Assembly: GCF_026627425.1 (NCBI RefSeq)
Contig: NZ_JAPNLH010000003.1
Location: forward strand, 186,001-250,000
Reading direction: 5' to 3'
Length of the DNA stretch: 64,000 nt
Source of the DNA: Arthrobacter endolithicus
GTDB taxonomy: Bacteria; Actinomycetota; Actinomycetes; Actinomycetales; Micrococcaceae
In this document: positions 50,426 to 58,479 of the stretch, piece by piece
How positions within the stretch are numbered: position 1 is the stretch's first letter
How the letters are laid out: every line of letters begins with the position of its first letter
Position numbers and translations under genes: made by a program
The notes under the pieces: model-generated
Seen by the model: only the letters and a program-made list of their open reading frames with translations
What the model was told of the DNA's origin: nothing
The model's database searches: none

Positions 50426-51427
50426 TCAGATGCCCCATCGCAGGGCGGCGGTGTTGACGGGGGCGTCCCACAACGCAGTGAGCTCGTCGTCCAGGCGGAG
50501 CACCGAGATGGAGCATCCCTGCATCTCCAACGCCGTGATGTAGTTCCCTACCAGTGAGCGCTCAATGATCATGCCCGCCTCGTCGAGGATGGCGGCTGCG
50601 TGCCGGTAGACAATGTACAGCTCGCTCAGCGGCGTTCCACCCATGCCGTTGACAAAAAGCAACACCTTTTCCCCCGAACGCAGCTGAAGGTCGGCCAGCA
50701 CCGGCTCCAGTAGGCGCTCGGTAATGGAGTCCGCGCTCTCCATCGCGATCCGGTGCCGTCCGGGTTCGCCGTGGATGCCGATCCCTATCTCCACTTCGCT
50801 GTCCGCCAGCTCAAAGCTGGGGACTCCGGCGTGCGGTACGGTGCAGGCGGCCAACGCCACTCCCATGGTGCGCACATTCGCGTTCACCCGTCGGCCGATT
50901 TCCGTGACCGCATCCAGGTCGTCACCACGCTCGGCCGCGGCCCCGGCGATCTTCTCCACCAGCACCGTGCCGCCGACGCCACGGCGGCCGGCGGTGTACA
51001 GCGAGTCCTCAACAGCTACATCATCATTGACCAGAACGGTGCGCACCTGCACGCCCTCTGCCTCGGCCAGCTCCGCTGCCATCTCGAAGTTGAGCACGTC
51101 GCCGGTGTAATTCTTCACAATATGGACGACGCCGGCTCCAGAACTGACAGCAAGCGTTGCGGGCAGTATCTGGTCCGGTGTCGGTGAGGTGAACACCGCG
51201 CCGGGGACCGCGGCGTCCAGCATCCCGATCCCAACGTACCCGGCATGCAGTGGCTCATGACCGCTGCCGCCGCCGGAGAGCAGTCCCACTTTCCCGGGCA
51301 CCGGCGCGGTCCTGCGGATGACAAACAGCGGGTCCGTGTTGACTTTGACCAGATTGGGATGGGCCAGGCCGAAGCCCTGCACGGATTCGTCGACCACGGA
51401 CTTAGGGTCGTTGATGAGCTTCTTCAC
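50426..51427 (-). CDS. dhaK: Dihydroxyacetone kinase subunit DhaK
   Basis: The 333-residue substrate-binding subunit opens MKKLINDPKSVVDESVQGF and has LLSGGGSGHEPLHAGYVG, the substrate His region EVEIGIGIHGEPGRHR, and LFVNGMGGTPLSELYIVYR. It holds dihydroxyacetone covalently by a His. dhaKLM together convert dihydroxyacetone to its phosphate. No regulator or glycerol dehydrogenase gene is visible nearby. Confidence 0.95.
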   Translation of the reverse strand: MKKLINDPKSVVDESVQGFGLAHPNLVKVNTDPLFVIRRTAPVPGKVGLLSGGGSGHEPLHAGYVGIGMLDAAVPGAVFTSPTPDQILPATLAVSSGAGVVHIVKNYTGDVLNFEMAAELAEAEGVQVRTVLVNDDVAVEDSLYTAGRRGVGGTVLVEKIAGAAAERGDDLDAVTEIGRRVNANVRTMGVALAACTVPHAGVPSFELADSEVEIGIGIHGEPGRHRIAMESADSITERLLEPVLADLQLRSGEKVLLFVNGMGGTPLSELYIVYRHAAAILDEAGMIIERSLVGNYITALEMQGCSISVLRLDDELTALWDAPVNTAALRWGI

Positions 51428-51522
51428 TGCGGACTCCTCACAGGCTTCGTCTCGGGCGCCTGCGACCGGCGCCCTGCTTGAACCCTACCTGCCGCTTTAT
51501 GCCTTGGATAGGGCAGCAAAAG

Positions 51523-51554
51523 CGGCGGCGGACCCCCTGTGGGATCCGCCGCCG
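51523..51554 (-). terminator. Terminator downstream of CsbD gene
   Basis: CGGCGGCGGA (51523-51532) and TCCGCCGCCG (51545-51554) form a 10-bp GC stem with an inner CCC/GGG; on the minus strand CTTTTGCTG follows. It lies after the CsbD gene and before dhaK, separating the two units. Confidence 0.6.
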
Positions 51555-51638
51555 TCGAACTTACCATTACAGTGGCGCGGTGCTCCTCCGGTTTCTTCGC
51601 AACCGATTTTTTGCGCCGCACCAATGCAAGGCTGAGGC

Positions 51639-51809
51639 CTATTTGAAGGTGTCCTTGACGTTCTCGCCGACCTTTTTGGCGTCCGCGCTGACCTGATCCT
51701 TCATGCCATCGGCCTTGAGATCGTCATTATTGGTCGCATCTCCGGTGGTCTCTTTCGCCTTACCCATCAAGTGCTCTGCCTCGTTCTTGATCTTGTCACC
51801 CAGTCCCAT
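51639..51809 (-). CDS. CsbD family stress-response protein
   Basis: The 56-residue protein is a small charged helical CsbD-like protein: MGLGDKIKNEAEHLMGKAKET, then TGDATNNDDLKADGMKDQVSAD. CsbD proteins are abundant general-stress proteins of unknown molecular role, usually under stress sigma-factor control. I take the ATG at 51809 as start because it fits the family, while the longer frame adds a non-family stretch. The promoter region upstream (51810-51983) is AT-rich; no clear sigma site was read. Confidence 0.88.
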   Translation of the reverse strand: MGLGDKIKNEAEHLMGKAKETTGDATNNDDLKADGMKDQVSADAKKVGENVKDTFK

Positions 51810-51983
51810 TAACGTGCTCACTTTCGTTGTAGACAATGACGGATCCGCGGACGGATCCGTTGTGCCGAGTGCGACACCAAGCTCGTTTATTCTAAGCACG
51901 TAGGGGTAAAAAAAGCTAAGCAAGCGAGCTATTTTTGCGCCGTTTCCTCGTCACTGCTGAGGGAGGACGGCACCCCCGTCCCA

Positions 51984-53117
51984 TCAGTTTTCCGTCTCGT
52001 GCTTGAGCTGTTGGCCGAAGAAGTCCTCGATTCGCTGCCAGGCATCGGCTGCGGCCTCCGGGTCCGGGCCCGCCCCGGTAATCAGTTTGAGCACCGGTCG
52101 CAGCAGCGTGGGGCCGGTGGGTGAATCGTTGAGGAAGGCATGCCCGGCATGGGGATAAATTTTGACATCGTGGGTGATGGAATGCTGCTTCAGCGCCGCC
52201 TCCAGCCGGGGGACGGATCTGGTCAGCAGAGGATCCCTGCCGCCATAGCTGGCCACTATCGGGCAGGCGCCCTCGAGCACCTGGGAGACGTCATTGGGGA
52301 TCATCCCGTAGTTCACGGATGCGGCCCCAAATCCACGTGCGGCCGAGGCGAGCGCGAATCCGCCGCCCATGCAGAATCCGAGCACGCCAGCCGCCCCGGT
52401 GCAGTCCGCCCGGTCCAGTAGCAACCTGCGCGCGGCTTCAATATCCGCAAAGGCGCGGCCCTTGCCCGACTTCAGTGCCCGGAAGGTCGCGCTCAGGCAG
52501 CGCCGCGGGCCTCCGGCGCTGAACAGATCCGGCATCAAAACCAGGTAGCCGGCCGCGGCCATCCGCGCGACCTGGCGCAGCATGACGGCATCAATGGCGA
52601 ACGCTTCGTGGAGCATTACTACGGCCGGCCATGGCCCGTGCCCCGGAGGTGTTGCCAGGTAACCGCGCAGTTGCGGGCTCTGCTCCGCCAGCAGCGAGGG
52701 GATGACTATCCGGCGAACGCCGGGCGGTAGTGCGGGAGGTCCGCCCTGCCCGTGTTGGGTCGGTGTGCCGGAGCGAGTAGCAGGTCCGGCGCCCAGTGCA
52801 TGGCCAGCCTCGAGGGCCCCGGCATTGCTGACCGGTTGCGAGCCGGCAATCCTGCGGGCGGCCTCTTCCATCGCTTCACGGCTCACGACGTAGGGGGTCC
52901 CTACGGATGCATCCCTGGCCACCGTGGCCAGCCAAATATCGGGTGCGGTGGGGGCACCCCGGCGGGCGAACGCGTCCCGCAACATTGCACTGATCTCCTC
53001 CGGCGTGTGGCCATCGGCACGCGCCGTCACATCCAGAATGGCCAGCTGCCGGGCGACATTGTTTTGGGCTTCACTGTTCGGGGATTCCTGAGCGTTGGAA
53101 TCCTGGGCGTTTTCCAT
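51984..53117 (-). CDS. Dienelactone hydrolase family protein with N-terminal extension
   Basis: The 377-residue protein has a DLH-like alpha/beta hydrolase (about 145-370): nucleophile Cys in VLGFCMGGGFALA, Asp in SYGGRDPLLTRS and His in PHAGHAFLND complete the C-D-H triad. The N-terminal 100 residues form a small helical domain (LAILDVTARADGHTPEEISAM) and a Gly/Pro spacer, an unusual addition to the roughly 230-residue DLH family. The substrate is unknown. It is monocistronic, with GGACCGATGG-like sequence before the start. Confidence 0.85.
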   Translation of the reverse strand: MENAQDSNAQESPNSEAQNNVARQLAILDVTARADGHTPEEISAMLRDAFARRGAPTAPDIWLATVARDASVGTPYVVSREAMEEAARRIAGSQPVSNAGALEAGHALGAGPATRSGTPTQHGQGGPPALPPGVRRIVIPSLLAEQSPQLRGYLATPPGHGPWPAVVMLHEAFAIDAVMLRQVARMAAAGYLVLMPDLFSAGGPRRCLSATFRALKSGKGRAFADIEAARRLLLDRADCTGAAGVLGFCMGGGFALASAARGFGAASVNYGMIPNDVSQVLEGACPIVASYGGRDPLLTRSVPRLEAALKQHSITHDVKIYPHAGHAFLNDSPTGPTLLRPVLKLITGAGPDPEAAADAWQRIEDFFGQQLKHETEN

Positions 53118-53189
53118 CGGTCCTTCTTTCCTGCCGTCACGTTGTCCTACCGTCTGCTGTCCTCAGATTAGGCCTGTTCGGGCGCGAAT

Positions 53190-53555
53190 TCACCCCTTAG
53201 ACCGGCCGGCCCGCCATTCGCCAGCAGCAAAGACTCCGGCGACGACGGCGTCCGTGAGGGCCGCGCGTCTGCGCTTGGCATCTGCTGCAGCGAGCAGCAC
53301 CATGCTGGCGGCATGAAGTGCATCCACGGCCGAACCTAACCGGTGGGCGGCAGAGGCTCTCGGGGACCCCGGAGGGGCAGAGCCTTGAACGACTGAAACC
53401 ACTGCGGCCTGCAGCAGGTGCCGGGCACCGAGCACCCTGACCACCGCGGTTGCTCGCCCATCCAGCTGCAGCCCGGCCACGCGCTCTGACAGCAGGTTCG
53501 GAGCGACCAACTGCACCGTGCCGTAACCGGCCCGGGAAAGTTCCAGGCCCCTCAT
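53190..53555 (-). CDS. Hypothetical protein coupled to SDR gene
   Basis: I do not recognise a family. The 121-residue product is Ala/Arg-rich: GLQLDGRATAVVRVLGARHLLQAAVV, split by loops, is followed by HRLGSAVDALHAASMVLLAAADAKRRRAAL, which suggests two to three amphipathic or membrane helices. The ATG at 53555 overlaps the SDR stop (ATGA), so it is translated with it; the longer frame to 53732 lies inside the SDR gene. Confidence 0.6.
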   Translation of the reverse strand: MRGLELSRAGYGTVQLVAPNLLSERVAGLQLDGRATAVVRVLGARHLLQAAVVSVVQGSAPPGSPRASAAHRLGSAVDALHAASMVLLAAADAKRRRAALTDAVVAGVFAAGEWRAGRSKG

Positions 53556-54571
53556 GGTCGCTTCCCCCGGCCCATCGCGGCTACCGTGGCTGCTGCTGTG
53601 GCGACCGTTCCGGCCACGGCATACAACAGTCCATGATGCTGCGACGCCCACAGCTGAAGGCTCCACTTGGCCGAGCGCTTGTCGAACACACCATGGGTTC
53701 CGAAATCCCGGTCCTGGTCCGCCGGCTCCCATAGATTGATTGGCTGGTCCGGGTCCTTAGGTTGGGATGTTTGCTGGGAGCTGAAGCCTGTACGTCCCAG
53801 ATACCTGTCCAAGACACCGGGGGCGACGGCGTTGATGATTAGCGTTCCTGCCGTGCTGGCACCGACCCAATATTCGCGCCGTCGCGGATGCGCAGCAGCG
53901 TAGAGCACACCCCGCGCCGCCACCTCCGGTTGGTAGATCGGCGGCACCGGCTGGGCCTTGCGCGGCAGCCGGGACAGCACCCAGCTGAACTGCGGTGTGT
54001 TGACGGCAGGCATTTGGACCATGGTGTTTCGGATCGGACTCTTCTCATGGAGCAGCTCGCAGCGCAGCGCCTCGTTGAAGCCCTGAATGGCATGTTTCGC
54101 GCCACAGTACGCGGACTGCAGGGGGATGCCGCGATAGGCCAGCGCGGAGCCGACCTGCACGATTGTGCCCCGCCGCCGGGGCTTCATAAGCTTCAGCGCA
54201 ATCATGGTGCCGTACACGTAACCGAGGTAGCTGACCTCGGTTACGCGCTTGAACTCGTCAGGTTTGATCTCGGCCAGCGGGGCAAAAACCGAGGTGAAGG
54301 CGACGTTGACCCAAATGTCGATTGGGCCCAGTTCGTCTTCCACCCGCGCCGCGGCCGCCTCGAGATCGTCAAATTTGGAGGTGTCCACGGAGATCGTGAG
54401 CGCGCGGCCGCCTGCCGCTTCAACCTCTTTTGCCGCCCCCGCAAGCCCCTGCTCGCCGCGGGCCAGTAGCGCTACGTGAGCACCAGCTCCACCAAAAGCG
54501 ATCGCCGTCGCCCTTCCGATGCCGCCGCTCGCGCCGGTGACTACCACAACCTTGTTCAGCATGTTTATCAT
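53552..54571 (-). CDS. SDR family oxidoreductase with C-terminal membrane segment
   Basis: The 339-residue protein is a classical SDR: VVVTGASGGIGRATAIAFG (cofactor site), YRGIPLQSAYCGAKHAIQGF (catalytic Tyr-x3-Lys, about 155) and a preceding Ser. It has an extra C-terminal 90 residues ending in a hydrophobic stretch (HHGLLYAVAGTVATAAATVAAM), implying membrane attachment. It overlaps its upstream small gene and downstream gene by four bases each. Confidence 0.88.
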   Translation of the reverse strand: MINMLNKVVVVTGASGGIGRATAIAFGGAGAHVALLARGEQGLAGAAKEVEAAGGRALTISVDTSKFDDLEAAAARVEDELGPIDIWVNVAFTSVFAPLAEIKPDEFKRVTEVSYLGYVYGTMIALKLMKPRRRGTIVQVGSALAYRGIPLQSAYCGAKHAIQGFNEALRCELLHEKSPIRNTMVQMPAVNTPQFSWVLSRLPRKAQPVPPIYQPEVAARGVLYAAAHPRRREYWVGASTAGTLIINAVAPGVLDRYLGRTGFSSQQTSQPKDPDQPINLWEPADQDRDFGTHGVFDKRSAKWSLQLWASQHHGLLYAVAGTVATAAATVAAMGRGKRP

Positions 54572-54783
54572 TTGGGCTCCTTTTCGGGTGGGCCGGCCAA
54601 AGGTCGGGATGCTTGAGGCATCGCGGCGTTAATGCGGGCCTGCGGGACTTTCCCGCACAATTCTCGCCTGTCGGTGTCGTATTTCTCGGTGAATTCCGAG
54701 CATTCGATCCACGGGTCCGCGACGGCTATGGTGTCCATGCGGAGGACCTGGGCTGACAACGCCTTAACCGAACTAATCAGCAT
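54568..54783 (-). CDS. Small hypothetical protein upstream of SDR
   Basis: The 71-residue frame ends in a four-base overlap with the SDR gene, which is the main support for it being real. The sequence (IAVADPWIECSEFTEKYDTD, then RRELCGKVPQARI) has no family I recognise, and the ribosome site is unremarkable. It may be a small leader protein of the SDR operon. Confidence 0.4.
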   Translation of the reverse strand: MLISSVKALSAQVLRMDTIAVADPWIECSEFTEKYDTDRRELCGKVPQARINAAMPQASRPLAGPPEKEPK

Positions 54784-54864
54784 ACTGGCGAGTCTAGGAG
54801 CACCCGCTCCGAGGTTGCAATGAAAATCCCGGGAAGAAGCTGGACGTGGTCCAGAGTGGCGGGG

Positions 54865-55386
54865 CTACAGTCTGCGAATCATCCTGGTGTTGCCGAGGGT
54901 ATTTGGCTTGACCCGCGCCAGGTCAAGGAACTCGGCGACGCCCTCATCGTGCGAATGCAGCAGCTCCTGATAAATGATCGGGTCCACGGCTTCCTGCTCT
55001 GCCATCACCGTGAAGCCGTGCCGGATAAAGAAGTCCACCTCGAAGGTAAGGCAGAAGACGCGGCTGACGCCCAGTAGCCGCGCCTCGTTCAGTAGCTGTT
55101 CCGTCAGGTCATGCCCGACGCCGTGTCCCCGCCAGGCGCCAGAAGTCGCCAACGTACGGATTTCGGCCAGATCCTCCCACATGACGTGCAGTGCACCGCA
55201 GCCAATGATCTCGCCGTCGCATTCCGCGATCCGGAACTCCTGCAGCGACTCGTAGTATGCCACCGTTTCCTTTGCCACCAGGATCTGCTGTTCCGCCAGC
55301 GGTGCCACCAAGGCCTTGATCGCCCTGACATCGGCGGTGCGGGCGGGGCGGATCCTTATAGCAGAGGCATTTACTGGCGCGGTCAC
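54865..55386 (-). CDS. Amino-acid N-acetyltransferase (GNAT, ArgA-like)
   Basis: The 173-residue protein is a single GNAT domain: IRIRPARTADVRAIKALVAPL at the start, VMWEDLAEIRTLATSGAWRGHGVGHDLTEQLL carrying the acetyl-CoA R/Q-x2-G-x-G/A loop (split at the loop), and CLTFEVDFFIRHGF. It matches the short actinobacterial N-acetylglutamate synthase type that lacks the kinase-like domain. Acetylation of glutamate for arginine synthesis is the likely role; no other arg genes lie here. Confidence 0.85.
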   Translation of the reverse strand: MTAPVNASAIRIRPARTADVRAIKALVAPLAEQQILVAKETVAYYESLQEFRIAECDGEIIGCGALHVMWEDLAEIRTLATSGAWRGHGVGHDLTEQLLNEARLLGVSRVFCLTFEVDFFIRHGFTVMAEQEAVDPIIYQELLHSHDEGVAEFLDLARVKPNTLGNTRMIRRL

Positions 55387-55621
55387 CCAGCAATCCTACT
55401 GCCCATCGGTAGGCGGACTCCTGCGCGAGGTCGATTTCGCCGTGGATCCGGAGGTACCTGCTGGTTACGTTGTGCGGACCTGGACGACATAGGCAACGGC
55501 GCAGACCGGCGCTACTCGCTGACATGAAACCTAGCGGTTAAGCTGGTGAGGTTCACTTCTGGCGTTTGATGGAAGACGGTGAATCGCGAAGCGCATATTA
55601 ATCCATTTCAAAAGGAATTTC

Positions 55622-57100
55622 ATGAGGGTCGCTCTCTTAGCTGATGTAGGCCAGTCCGTGTATCACGTTGGGGATGAAGCGATAGCCCACGCTGCCACAA
55701 ATGAGCTGCGAAGCCGCGGGATTGATGAATTAGTACTTCTCTCCCGTGACCCTGCGCAGACCCGGACTATACACGGCACGGACTCCGCCAAGACCGTCGA
55801 ATTCCCTTGGGAGCCGCTGGGCCGGGAAAAGTATTTGGATCAAATTTTCCAGGTTCTGGGCGGTGAAACAGAAGCGCTGCCGGCGGATGACCAGTTCTGG
55901 GAACTGTTCCGCGTCGTCCAAACCTGTGATGCGGTCCTTATCGCCGGCGGCGGGAACATGAACTCGACCTACGGCTGGCTGCTTTATGAACGGGCGGCTG
56001 TCGCAGCCATCGCCAACCACTTGGGGAAACCTTTAGTAATCTCCGGGCAGACTTTCGGGCCCGTTCTCACCGTAAAGGATGCAGCCACTTTGGCCTGTCT
56101 GCTTGAATCCGCAGACTTAGTGGGAGCCCGGGAAAGTCAGTCCCGGCAATTGGCCCTGGACCTGGGGGTACCTGAGCTCAAGCTCTCAGCAGGGCTCGAC
56201 GACGCGGCCTTCCTTGCCGCCGGTGTGTCGGGTACGCCAGCGGATACCGATTCGTACATCGGCGTTTCGTTCTCCCCCGCGAAAGGCGGGCTGGCAGAAG
56301 ACGAGTTTTACCGTGCGGTCGGCGCAGTACTGGACGAGATCGCCGAGGTGTCAGGACTGGGCATCGTTTTTATCCCGCATATGGACTCACCCACCCTTCG
56401 GAACCAAGACCTGCACGCGCATGAACAGGTCGCAGCAACCATGACCACGACGAATCTGACCCTGCTCGAGGTCCTCCCATTCGAGGAAACTGCCGCGATG
56501 ACCGCTGGAGCCAGCATGGTTATAACGTCGCGTTACCACCCGGCAGTCTTTGCCACAGGAGCCGGTGTTCCCGCCGTCGCCCTGAGTGCTGATCATTATT
56601 CCGACATCAGGCTTTCCGGCGCCCTGGGCAATTGGGGACTCGGGTCTTTTAACCTCCCCCTCACGTCCTTACTCACGAGCAGCTTTCGGGAAGCGGTTCT
56701 GGCCGCATGGGCCCAACGATCGGAAATACAAGCTCACCTCCGTAACCTCCGGAGGGGGAGGGTTCGGGAGTCACAAGCCTGGTGGGACGCCGTCGCCCTG
56801 TCGCTGAAAGGCCAAGCACAGCCGGCGCCACCGAACCTCAGCCCAGCTCCAGAGTATGCATCCCATGGCCCGTGGACCACGGAGGCAGCTGCCGTGCGGA
56901 AGGCCTTGGGTCAGGTTCAGCTGCGGGCAGCCGTTGCGGAATTGGAGCTACATCGCGAACGGGACGTGTGCCACGTCCTGGCGGGCGACAGAGACAGCAT
57001 CCGCCATGAATTGGATGAGTTAGCCGGCTCCAAGGCTTTCCGAGTTGCTTCGATCGCGTGGCGTGTAACCGGGATGTTGAAGCGGGTGCGGGCCAAGTGA
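55622..57100 (+). CDS. Polysaccharide pyruvyl transferase family protein
   Basis: The 492-residue protein has the PS_pyruv_trans pattern: MRVALLADVGQSVYHVGDEA at the start, an IAGGGNMNSTYG glycine motif, and ITSRYHPAVFATGAGVPAVAL near residue 300. A C-terminal helical tail (about 420-492) ends SKAFRVASIAWRVTGMLKR, seen on many cell-envelope glycosyltransferases. It would add a pyruvyl ketal to a sugar in a wall polymer. AAAGGAATTTC precedes the ATG; its stop overlaps the next gene by one base. Confidence 0.85.
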   Translation: MRVALLADVGQSVYHVGDEAIAHAATNELRSRGIDELVLLSRDPAQTRTIHGTDSAKTVEFPWEPLGREKYLDQIFQVLGGETEALPADDQFWELFRVVQTCDAVLIAGGGNMNSTYGWLLYERAAVAAIANHLGKPLVISGQTFGPVLTVKDAATLACLLESADLVGARESQSRQLALDLGVPELKLSAGLDDAAFLAAGVSGTPADTDSYIGVSFSPAKGGLAEDEFYRAVGAVLDEIAEVSGLGIVFIPHMDSPTLRNQDLHAHEQVAATMTTTNLTLLEVLPFEETAAMTAGASMVITSRYHPAVFATGAGVPAVALSADHYSDIRLSGALGNWGLGSFNLPLTSLLTSSFREAVLAAWAQRSEIQAHLRNLRRGRVRESQAWWDAVALSLKGQAQPAPPNLSPAPEYASHGPWTTEAAAVRKALGQVQLRAAVAELELHRERDVCHVLAGDRDSIRHELDELAGSKAFRVASIAWRVTGMLKRVRAK

Positions 57101-58137
57101 TGGTAATCCGGCCGGACAACGACGCGGCGGCAATGAGGGACGTTCCCGCGGCAACAGTTGCGATCATCATGCGGACGAAGAACCGCACCTTGCTGCTGGA
57201 GCGGGGAATTCAGGATGTCCTTAACCAGACTTACACCGACTGGGTCCTGTTAATCGTCAACGATGGCGGTCCGGCCCGCCCTGTGAACAGCCTTGTCGCC
57301 AAGCACGCGGGCGAGGGGAAAGCACGCATCCAGGTAATACACAACCCCTCATCCCTGGGAATGGAGGCAGCGTCGAACCTGGGAATCCGGGCGACGAATT
57401 CTACCTACCTTGCCATCCACGACGATGACGACCAGTGGCGGCCAGACTTCCTACAGTCAACAGTTGACTGCCTTGAAGCCTCCGGCGAGGAAGGGGTAAT
57501 GGTTCGGACGGACATCGTCTACGAACGGATTGTCGGAAGCCAGATCGAAGTTGTGGGCCGTGAACCGTTTGCGGCGGATATCACCGAAATAACGCTTTTC
57601 GATCTCCTCCGCCATAACCGCGGGGTACCGATCTCTTTCCTCTACCGACGGTCCGTCCATGACCAGATCGGCTACTACGATGAATCCCTCCCCGTCGTGG
57701 GCGATTGGGAATTTCACCTGCGATTCGCTGCCTGCTTCAGCATCAGCTTTATTGACGGTGCGGCCCGCGCCTACTGGAACCAACGCCGTGACGCCACCGG
57801 CGACATGGGCAACAGCTTCATCGCCCGAAGCGACGACCACCGAAAATACGATCTTAAGGTGCGGGAGCAGTATCTGAAAAACTATGTGGAAACCCACGGC
57901 GTCGGTGCCCTGCTCTACCTCACCAAACTTCAGGACCGCCAAACCCATGAATTCAACCTGCGCTCAGACCAGATTGAGCGCAAACTGCAGGAACTACTCG
58001 ACGCGGTCAACACTGCCAGTGCCGGCTTAGCCCGTCTAGAAGCCCGTCACAACGATCCACATCACATCGGTGTCCTCCGCCGCCACTATCACCAATTCAA
58101 AAAACTAATAACAACGAAAAACCGCACCGCAGAGTAA
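57100..58137 (+). CDS. Family 2 glycosyltransferase
   Basis: The 345-residue protein has a GT-A fold: VAIIMRTKNRTLLLERGIQDVLNQTYTDW (split), VNDGG, and the metal-binding DDDDQW with ISFLYRRSVHDQIGYYDESL and GDWEFHLRFA acceptor motifs, followed by a helical C-terminus (about 270-345). Its ATG overlaps the pyruvyl transferase stop (TGATG), so the two act together, probably in building a wall or surface glycan. Confidence 0.88.
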   Translation: MVIRPDNDAAAMRDVPAATVAIIMRTKNRTLLLERGIQDVLNQTYTDWVLLIVNDGGPARPVNSLVAKHAGEGKARIQVIHNPSSLGMEAASNLGIRATNSTYLAIHDDDDQWRPDFLQSTVDCLEASGEEGVMVRTDIVYERIVGSQIEVVGREPFAADITEITLFDLLRHNRGVPISFLYRRSVHDQIGYYDESLPVVGDWEFHLRFAACFSISFIDGAARAYWNQRRDATGDMGNSFIARSDDHRKYDLKVREQYLKNYVETHGVGALLYLTKLQDRQTHEFNLRSDQIERKLQELLDAVNTASAGLARLEARHNDPHHIGVLRRHYHQFKKLITTKNRTAE

Positions 58138-58479
58138 TCTGTGCCACCTAGGCCAACCCTTGGCAGACGCGCAGCATGCCGGACCGGTGGCGGGGCAGAT
58201 GATCTTTAGGATGCGGACAAGGTAGAGCGGAGCCGCACAAAGCACGGACTCCTGTAAATAGGCTGGTAAATATCTGCTGAAAGACTTTACATGTCGGTCA
58301 TTACACATAAGGGTAGAAGCAGTGGCCGCTTCTCCTTTTTTTTGGGGGGGGTCTGCCACCGGGGGCCCGAGTATCCGCTCGGTTAATCCTGACTTCACCG
58401 TATAGCCGCGGCGCCTGGGGGCAGCACTAACCTCATGCACGGCTCAGCACCGCCGTGGCGATCCTGCATGAGGAGTTCG
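58138..58479 (+). other. Intergenic leader of the SLH protease gene
   Basis: No gene is evident in these 342 bases. They hold a T8-G8 homopolymer tract at 58336-58351 and AT-richer sequence (about 58255-58320, with TTTACA at 58286-58291) that may contain the promoter. An AGGAG ribosome site directly precedes the ATG at 58480. Confidence 0.5.
58336..58351. repeat. T8-G8 homopolymer tract
   Basis: Eight T residues followed by eight G residues lie about 130 bases before the SLH protease ATG, in its probable 5' leader. Such tracts are slippage-prone and stand out from the normal composition of this chromosome. Confidence 0.85.
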
